Source: CAZVVG01 sp964630615 (lineage in GTDB: Bacteria > Patescibacteriota > Minisyncoccia > Moranbacterales > UBA2206). Taken from it: a stretch of 6,313 bases of DNA. Location: NCBI GenBank assembly GCA_964630615.1, contig CAZVVG010000037.1, positions 1 to 6,313 on the forward strand, in the 5' to 3' direction. Position 1 is the stretch's first letter. Every line of letters starts with the position of its first letter. The translations under genes were made by a program, and so were the position numbers. The notes below the pieces were generated by a model. That model worked only from the letters and a program-made list of their open reading frames with translations, did no database searches and had not been told where the DNA came from. Shown here piece after piece: positions 5,115 through 6,313 of the stretch.

Positions 5115-6313
5115 ATGTCAAATTTAAAAAAACCCCATTCTTTGGATGTTCTTCGCCACAGCGCGGCTCACGTTCTAGCCGGAGCTGTGCTTCAAATGTT
5201 TCCCGAAGCCAAATTTGGCATGGGACCGGCCATCGCTGACGGTTTTTATTATGACTTTGATCTTCCCCGCACCCTCATTCCGGAAGACTTGCCTCTCCTG
5301 GAAGAAACCATGAAAAAGTTGATTGCGGAAAACTTTCCTTTGGAAAAAAAAGAAATTAGTTTGAAAGAGGCCACGGAAAAATTTAAGAAACTAGGACAGG
5401 ATTACAAATTAGAGATTATCGCCGATCTGGAAAAGGAGGGAAAAAATAAAGTTTCCGTCTATAAATCCGGCTCTTTCGTGGATCTTTGTTCCGGGCCCCA
5501 TTTGGACTCGATTGGAGAAATTCCCGCTGACGCTTTTAAGCTGACTCGAATTTCCGGCGCCTACTGGAAGGGGGACGAAAAAAATAAACAATTGCAGCGA
5601 ATTTACGGCGTGGCTTTTGATAATAAAAAGGCATTAGAGGAACACCTAAAAAATAAAGAGGAAGCGGAAAAAAGAGATCACCGAAAATTAGGCAAGGAGC
5701 TGAATCTGTTTCTCATTGATCCTCAAGTCGGTTTAGGCTTAGCTCTATGGCAGCCAAAAGGAGCATTAATTTGGAGAATCATGGAAGAATTCTGGTACCA
5801 AGAACACCTGAAAAATGGCTACGAACTGGTTCGAACTCCCCATATTGGCAGCAGGAAACTATGGGAAACTTCCGGTCATTGGGGTTTTTTTAATGAAAAT
5901 ATGTACCCGCCATTGGAAGTTGGTCAAAACTTGAAAGATTCTCAAGAAGGAAAAAAGGCTAAATTGAAAGAGGAATATTTGCTAAAACCAATGAATTGTC
6001 CCTTTCATGTTTCTCTTTATAAAGCTCGACCAAAAAGCTACCGGGATTTACCCATTCGTTGGGCCGAATGTGGCACCGTTTACCGCTATGAAAAATCCGG
6101 TGAGCTTTCCGGACTAACTCGGGTTCGGGGTTTTACCCAGGACGATGCCCACATTGTTTGTCGCCAAGACCAGGTCAAGGAGGAATTAAAAAGGGTAGCT
6201 GATTTTATTAAGTATATGCTTGAGACTTTTGGTTTCCAAGAATTTAAAGTTTACCTTTCCCTAAGAAATCCTCATGATAAAGTTAAGTATGCCGGAAATG
6301 ATGAAGGCTGGCG
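5115..6313 (+). CDS. thrS: Threonyl-tRNA synthetase, N-terminal 399 residues, TGS-less (3' end outside window)
   Basis: A class II aminoacyl-tRNA synthetase that charges tRNA-Thr; the frame runs off the right edge. The first 14 residues lead straight into the editing domain motif HSAAH (H15, H19), matched by CSGPH (C125, H129), the four-residue metal-like editing site that removes mischarged Ser. The usual N-terminal TGS domain (about 60 residues) is missing. The catalytic core begins near 190. MNCPFH gives the zinc ligand C295 and QDDAH gives H346; the third zinc ligand lies outside the window. Class II motif 2 is TVYRYEKSGELSGLTRVRGF, with R324. A Lys-rich stretch of about 20 residues (roughly 268-287) sits just before MNCPFH and looks like a small insertion. 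An in-frame TAA at 5097 and no other ATG support the start at 5115. There is no Shine-Dalgarno before it. It is probably the target of the T-box at 4352-4530. Confidence 0.94.
   Translation, partial: MSNLKKPHSLDVLRHSAAHVLAGAVLQMFPEAKFGMGPAIADGFYYDFDLPRTLIPEDLPLLEETMKKLIAENFPLEKKEISLKEATEKFKKLGQDYKLEIIADLEKEGKNKVSVYKSGSFVDLCSGPHLDSIGEIPADAFKLTRISGAYWKGDEKNKQLQRIYGVAFDNKKALEEHLKNKEEAEKRDHRKLGKELNLFLIDPQVGLGLALWQPKGALIWRIMEEFWYQEHLKNGYELVRTPHIGSRKLWETSGHWGFFNENMYPPLEVGQNLKDSQEGKKAKLKEEYLLKPMNCPFHVSLYKARPKSYRDLPIRWAECGTVYRYEKSGELSGLTRVRGFTQDDAHIVCRQDQVKEELKRVADFIKYMLETFGFQEFKVYLSLRNPHDKVKYAGNDEGW

Noticed and set aside
5409..5591. Minus-strand 60-codon frame inside thrS
   Set aside because: It lies over conserved ThrRS editing-domain sequence and has no ribosome binding site; a shadow frame.

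Overview
The window looks like an AT-rich, gene-dense bacterial chromosome segment. Stops are TAA/TAG with no sign of recoding, Shine-Dalgarno sites are sometimes strong and sometimes absent, and intergenic gaps are short. The gene set is dnaE end, class A penicillin-binding protein, SIMPL-domain protein with a small partner, and a threonyl-tRNA synthetase with no N-terminal TGS domain. This would fit a member of the Candidate Phyla Radiation (Patescibacteria/Parcubacteria-like), but that placement is inference, not proof. No mobile element, CRISPR array, tRNA or rRNA was seen.

Layout. (1) 3-677, plus strand: the C-terminal 224 residues of the DNA polymerase III alpha subunit, cut by the window edge. 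(2) 690-2876, minus strand: a complete 728-residue bifunctional class A penicillin-binding protein, convergent with dnaE with only 12 bp between the stops. It has its own near-consensus promoter at 2958-2986. (3) 3006-4251, minus strand: a two-gene unit made of a membrane-anchored SIMPL (DUF541) protein followed 1 nt later by an unrecognised 148-residue protein. (4) 4278-4345: back-to-back divergent promoters, one for the SIMPL unit and one firing to the right. (5) 4352-4530, plus strand: a compact T-box riboswitch with the GGGTGGAACCGCG signature, a complementary CGTCCCA antiterminator arm and an overlapping intrinsic terminator. (6) 4538-5045, minus strand: two overlapping small genes for Cys-rich, probably zinc-binding proteins, each with an AGGAGG ribosome binding site. 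(7) 5115 to the right edge, plus strand: the first 399 residues of threonyl-tRNA synthetase (thrS), lacking a TGS domain.

The most interesting point is regulatory. The T-box carries features that fit tRNA-Thr sensing (UGGA acceptor-pairing bulge, several ACC triplets), and thrS is the only plus-strand gene downstream. Yet the two are separated by about 585 bp holding a two-gene operon on the opposite strand. If uncharged tRNA-Thr lets RNA polymerase read through, the thrS leader would run antisense across both small genes. The arrangement therefore looks like either a cassette inserted between a riboswitch and its gene, or a riboswitch-controlled antisense/transcriptional-interference circuit.
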